Shown here: positions 6,301 to 10,170 of the stretch, one piece after another
Layout: each line of letters starts with the position of its first letter
Position numbering within the stretch: the stretch's first letter is position 1
Assembly: GCA_036939355.1 (NCBI GenBank)
Contig: JALLAP010002510.1
Coordinates: forward strand, 1 to 10,170
DNA: 10,170 bases
Direction: 5' to 3'
From: Thalassiosira profunda
Taxonomy: Eukaryota; Bacillariophyta; Thalassiosirophyceae; Thalassiosirales; Thalassiosiraceae
The notes under the pieces: generated by a model
The model's database searches: none
What the model saw: only the letters and a program-made list of their open reading frames with translations
Told to the model about the DNA's origin: nothing
Position numbers and translations under genes: made by a program

Positions 6301-9300
6301 ATGAACCAGGGAATGGCATTACTCGCCGCGGCGGCATCGAGACGGGCCGGCCTCGTCGTTCGGGCACCAAACGCCAACGGCCAAATTGATCCTGCTGCCT
6401 CTGCTCGCGTTTCTGCCCGGGGCGCTGCATCCGACGGCAGTGCTGCGCAATCAGATGCCGGAGAATTAGGCCGCCCTCGGGGAAGGGCGGGGGAGAAGGA
6501 GAACCTGACGCCCGACAATTCCAGTGCCAACAATTCGAGCGTTGCTGAATCGCGAGCTGCCGAGGGCTCGCACTCCAAGGCTGGAAATGCCGAGCGAAAG
6601 GGCAGTCCACCGGGCATGGTCCGGAACGGGACGACCCTGGGAGGCGTGGGGCTCTCCTATTTCGACGAAAGCAACATTTTGGGCGGGGCGGTCTGCGGCC
6701 CGTGCAGCGGCGGCGGCGGCCCCTCAGGCGATGTTGGAGAGGAGGGGCGAAGCCAGCCGCCGAGCCAGCACGACGTCGACGGCTACGCCAACTACAGCAA
6801 CAACTATAACGAATACGACGACGGGGAGGACGACGACGAGGGCTCCGACGCCTCCGGCGATACCGTGGTCCACAACGACCTTCCGCCGCCGCCCGCCAAT
6901 GCCACGCAAGAGGAGCTGAACCGGCATTATTGGGAGTGGTGCTACGGCCCCCTCGAGGCGGGGGAGGAGGCGGGGCTGAGAGGAGGAGGGTCGGGAATGA
7001 AGAGCGCCCCGGCCAAGTCCTGGTAAGTTTGTGCGATGAGATTGATTGTGGTAGTATGTTCACATTGACGAAGAGTTGTTGCACTAACTTGATATTGGGA
7101 TGGCGCTCTATGACAGCCTCTCCACGAAGAAGAAGCAAAAGGAGGCCGGCGACGCGTCCATGACGCCCCGCCGGATCCTCCAGCACTCCCCCCACAGCTC
7201 CGCGAGCTGCGACGACACCGTGATGGAAGAGGCGGCATCCTCCTCCGCGGACCCAACCACGCCGGCCGAGGAGGCGGAGGATTCCACGCCCAAGAACAAC
7301 GTCACGCGGCTCCGCGCGACGGACCTGCGCAAACCGACCCAATCCGCGGTGAAGTTCGGGACCAACGCGGCCGCCGAGTTCGATTGTGCGCGGCCCATTA
7401 CGGAAATGACGCCCCTGCCCACGGCAGTGGTGCTGGAGATTTTTCCCAGCGAGATGAAGGCCACGGAAAAGGAGGTGGAGGAGAGCCACGAGACGGCCCG
7501 GAACGTCAAGACTTTGGCCGAGTGGGACGACGACTTTGACGACATTGTCGACGGCGACGACGAGGAGAATGGCGGCGGAACCAATCGGAGGGAGCGGCCG
7601 CGGAAGCGAGGCCGGAGGCGGACCCCGTACAAGCTGACGGGGGGTCGGAGCCGCAGCCAGGGCCTGCTGTCGCGACCGCGCAAGAGCCGGAGGGAGAGCT
7701 CCCTCTTTTCCAGGGAGCGGAAGAGCCTCGTCGATCCGATCGACGATGACGAGCGGGACGGTTCGATGGAGATGGACGAATCGCAGGAGAGCGCGGGCCC
7801 CCGTGGACCACGAGGCAGCCTCCTCCCGTTCGAGGTCGCGATCGACCCCGAGGAGTACACGTCGCCCTCCTCCACGAGCGTTTCGGACGGCACGTTGGGC
7901 ACTCCGGGGGCGCTGCCGACGTCGGGCAGCGACGGCCTGGGCAGCAGCAGCGTCAAACCCGTGGCGCAGCCGACGCGTGAGGAGGCTGCACGGGACTCCC
8001 TCGAGTCCAGAACGTCGGCGTGCATCTCGCCCGGCAGCCTGCGGTCCGAGATCAGCAAGCCGGCAGACACTCGAATGGACGAGTCCTTCGACTCCGTCGA
8101 CCTCGGCCTGCAGGGGATCGGCCGCCACGGCCCCGGCCGGGACAGCGGCGACACCACCGCCTCGGGCAAGGCGACCCCCAACAGCGCCCGGACGTCGTCC
8201 TCGACGATCCTCCGCGCCGTCCACGCGTCCGGGGCGCTGCTCCACGGCAACTCGCCCCCGCCGCCGCAGGGGGTCGACGGCGCGCCGGCGAAGAAGGGCG
8301 GGGGGAGGCTGATGCCCAACCAGCTCCGGTACAGCCCGAGCAGCAGCAGCGGGAGCAGCGCGGGCCTGGCGGGGATGGACGTGTCGCCGTCCGATTCGAA
8401 CGGCACCCTCGGGTCGGACATCCTGAGCCTCTTCACCCACCACAGCCTCGACGACGACGCGGAGCCGAGCCTGGGGGACAAGCTCGCGGTCTTCTCGTCG
8501 CACCCCGCGCTGCCCTTTCATACGTGCATCGGCGATCTGCTGCAATGGGCGGAGGGCTCCGGGAAAGATGTCTCGAAACTCCTGAGCGAGCACGTGCTGA
8601 AGGGCTTGAGTCCGCGGACATCTCTTGCGCTCATGGCAGTGGCCACCACCGAGGATTCTTGTTGGCTCCAATCCGCTTTGTCCGAGGCAACGAACGGTAC
8701 CCGGAGCGCTGTCGCACGTACGAGCATCGAGTCCATCCTCTTGGATGAAATGAACAAAATGGGCTCCGCTGCATCCTCGCCCGCAATGCGTACGACGACC
8801 GCACCGGCCGATGCGGATGCGAGCACGGTCGCCTCCTGCATGGCGCTGTGTCATGGGGCATCGTCGCTGGACTGGTCGAGGAGGGAGCTCGATGCTGCCA
8901 CGCGCGCTTTGGGCCGCCTTCGTGAATTGGCCGAGAATGCGAAGAAAGAGACCAAAGACTGTGCGCAGTTCGTGGCCTCCCGCTGCGAGAAATTGGCGGA
9001 AGTGTCGAAGGACACGATGCAATTGCTTAGCAAATCGAGTGCCTCAATCACGCCTTACCAAAGACAACGGCTGGCGCTGCGTCAGCGCAAGGTGCAATCG
9101 GAAATGGAGGACGAATTGGCCTCGATCAAATCCCTCGAGGACGAGTTGGCGGCGGAGGCGGATCGCCTTGGCGAAGCCAAGCGTGCCCGGGCTGCACTCC
9201 GCGCGCACCTCGAACTGGAGAAGGCCAGCCCGGCGTCCGTGATCTACTCGGAAATCCACTCCTCTATTGCGCCGGGCGCCGCAACGACAAACACTACCGA

Positions 9301-9952
9301 TTTCACTCTGACCGCCACGACGAATACCTCCGATTTCACGTTCAGTCTGCTCGATGGCTCTGCTGAAATTTCGACGCGGATCTCTTCGCACGACGGCATC
9401 GAGTCGATGGACCTCGGCTGCTTCATCAAGGACGGCGGGCCCGCGATCAAGCTGCTGCAGGCGATTTTGTTGGGCGACGTCGAGATGAAGGCGGACCGGA
9501 CCGACCCCATCCCGTTGCGTGCCAGTCTGGCATCGGCGATCACTCGGACCGAGTGCCGGCAGGAGGCGTTCCTGCAAATGGCCCATTTGTTCTCGAGGAT
9601 CGACAACCTGATTCGGTCCGCGAGGGAATTGGAGTCCAATGGCCTCTGCACAGTCGAGTCTTCTGTCGACGGAGACGTCAGACTTTCGGTCTCCATGCTT
9701 TGCGAAGGCACAGTCGTCCAAATCTGCTTCGTCTTTAGTGATTTGCTCGGCAGTGATTGGCAAGTGACGACCGCTCCCGACGATGTCGGAGTTTCCATTG
9801 CAAAGTCAGAGAGAGACCTGTCCTCGCTTGGAAACCAACTGCAAGAGAAAGCTCGATCCACACTCGCCCAAGCAACGTCGAGCGACCCTGTCTTGCTCCG
9901 AAGGATATGCAACGAAGTCATGGAGAGATACAGGGTGTCTGCCGCCGCATAA
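6301..9952 (+). CDS. KNL1/Spc7-like outer-kinetochore scaffold candidate, two exons
   Basis: Exons 6301-7022 and 7117-9952 give 1185 residues. The ATG has G at -3. Layout: a disordered Ala/Ser/Gly start; a Tyr/Asn-rich then acidic stretch (about 160-187); HYWEWCYG (209-216); KSCLSTKKK across the splice (239-247); SAVKFG...AEF...TEMTPLP (317-342); WDDDFDDIVDGDDEE; a very basic segment (about 398-440, likely nuclear signal); a long Ser/Pro/Gly-rich region; a coiled coil (about 824-943); and a C-terminal part (about 977-1185) that reads like the tandem RWD of KNL1: DFTFSLLDG, a short mixed segment, helices with LFSRIDNLIRSARELE, then DVRLSVSML, VVQICFVFSDLLGSDW and a final helix. KNL1 links microtubule-bound kinetochores to PP1 and the spindle checkpoint. 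Assignment rests on architecture and motif order only; another coiled-coil/RWD protein is the main alternative. Confidence 0.7.
7023..7116 (+). other. Intron of the KNL1-like gene (94 nt, phase 2)
   Basis: The donor is TG|GTAAGT and the acceptor ATGACAG|C. A perfect branch-point-like CACTAAC at 7082-7088 lies about 29 bases before the acceptor. Exon 1 would otherwise hit TAA right after the donor codon. Splicing joins TG+C into Cys241 and opens a continuous frame to 9952. The ATG at 7100 inside the intron is therefore not the start. Confidence 0.9.
9284..9349 (+). repeat. 33-bp in-frame tandem duplication at the start of the RWD-like part
   Basis: Codons for TTNTTDFTLTA (964-974) are followed at once by TTNTSDFTFSL (975-985). 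Several of the differences are silent (ACA/ACG, AAC/AAT, ACT/ACC, ACT/ACG), and one is Thr to Ser. The period is 11 codons. The second copy forms the likely first beta-strand of the C-terminal domain. Confidence 0.8.
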
Positions 9953-10042
9953 TAGAATAGAACATGTTAGGTAGGAGTCTCTTAGTTGCGCTTAGTTTCA
10001 TGACCGCTCGCTCTTGAGACATGGCAGCATGGACTGGTGCAA
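9953..10042. other. 90-bp convergent gap after the KNL1-like gene
   Basis: The spacer between two facing stop codons is AT-rich relative to the genes. It includes a short repeat of CTTAGTT at 9981 and 9991. The 3' UTRs of both genes are expected to overlap here. No clear polyadenylation signal is seen. Confidence 0.6.
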
Positions 10043-10170
10043 TTAAGCTTGCACATTTAGGGGTGACACCTTCTTGTCGGCGACTCGCAAGTCACGAGCA
10101 ACCTCGAGCTGCGATATCATCTGCGTGTACAGATCGTTGCTCCGGGCCTTCCTTCCCACGGCCCGGTGCA
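10043..10170 (-). CDS. C-terminal end of an unrecognised protein (5' end outside window)
   Basis: On the minus strand a frame is open from the right edge to TAA at 10043-10045 and encodes 41 residues. It begins basic (RAVGRKAR), continues as a regular amphipathic helix (NDLYTQMISQLEVARDLR), then ends VADKKVSPLNVQA. The helical pattern and composition look like a real protein end. The other two minus frames hit stops in the middle of this stretch. Only the tail is visible and I do not recognise the family. It faces the KNL1-like gene, continuing the alternating gene order. Confidence 0.5.
   Translation of the reverse strand, partial: HRAVGRKARSNDLYTQMISQLEVARDLRVADKKVSPLNVQA

Noticed and set aside
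7100..7116. ATG at 7100 as the start of a separate 950-residue gene
   Set aside because: It lies inside a clear GTAAGT...CTAAC...ACAG intron whose removal joins two open frames in phase.
7108..8481. 457-codon antisense frame
   Set aside because: It has no ATG start, is Ser/Arg/Pro-rich, and is a shadow of the Ser/Asp-rich coding strand.
6137..9022. 961-codon open frame antisense to the KNL1-like gene
   Set aside because: It begins at TTG, has an Arg/Ala/Gly-rich composition typical of the antisense of GC-rich coding DNA, and runs through an intron and a promoter without any recognisable domain.
1..10170. Prokaryotic features: CRISPR array, insertion sequence, tRNA or rRNA, operon
   Set aside because: No spaced repeats, terminal inverted repeats, cloverleaf or rRNA-like stretches were seen, and the spliced genes point to a eukaryote.

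Overview
The window looks like nuclear DNA from a protist, most likely a centric diatom of the Thalassiosira type. The signs are short GT-AG introns of 83-100 bases that break reading frames exactly at conserved protein positions, Kozak-like start contexts, no bacterial ribosome-binding sites or operons, and an F-box/LRR-like protein whose wording I recognise from diatom gene sets. The species assignment is recognition and inference; no search was run.

Six genes lie in strictly alternating orientation (+ - + - + -). From left to right they are: the last 32 codons of a Ser/Gly/Lys-rich repeat protein (3-101, +); a single-exon F-box/LRR-like protein (569-1366, -); a three-exon mitochondrial branched-chain aminotransferase, BCAT (1624-3006, +), with an 18-base microexon; a large type II membrane protein with an SGNH-hydrolase-like luminal domain (3074-5839, -); a two-exon, 1185-residue protein (6301-9952, +) whose layout fits the outer-kinetochore scaffold KNL1/Spc7; and the 3' end of an unrecognised gene (10043-10170, -). 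Divergent pairs share 257-base (1367-1623) and 461-base (5840-6300) leaders. Convergent pairs are separated by 467, 67 and 90 bases, so 3' UTRs at the last two junctions probably overlap.

The genes do not form one pathway: they cover amino-acid metabolism, protein turnover or scaffolding, a secretory-pathway surface enzyme, and chromosome segregation. The most informative points are the BCAT microexon, which gives the contiguous motif GLECFEGMKAY only after splicing; the KNL1-like gene with degenerate PP1- and MELT-like motifs; the membrane-anchored SGNH-like protein with two RRRL sites; and a Ser/Gly repeat tail with KxxK lysines that recalls diatom silica-associated proteins. Several long open frames start only at TTG or run antisense to these genes and were not accepted as genes.
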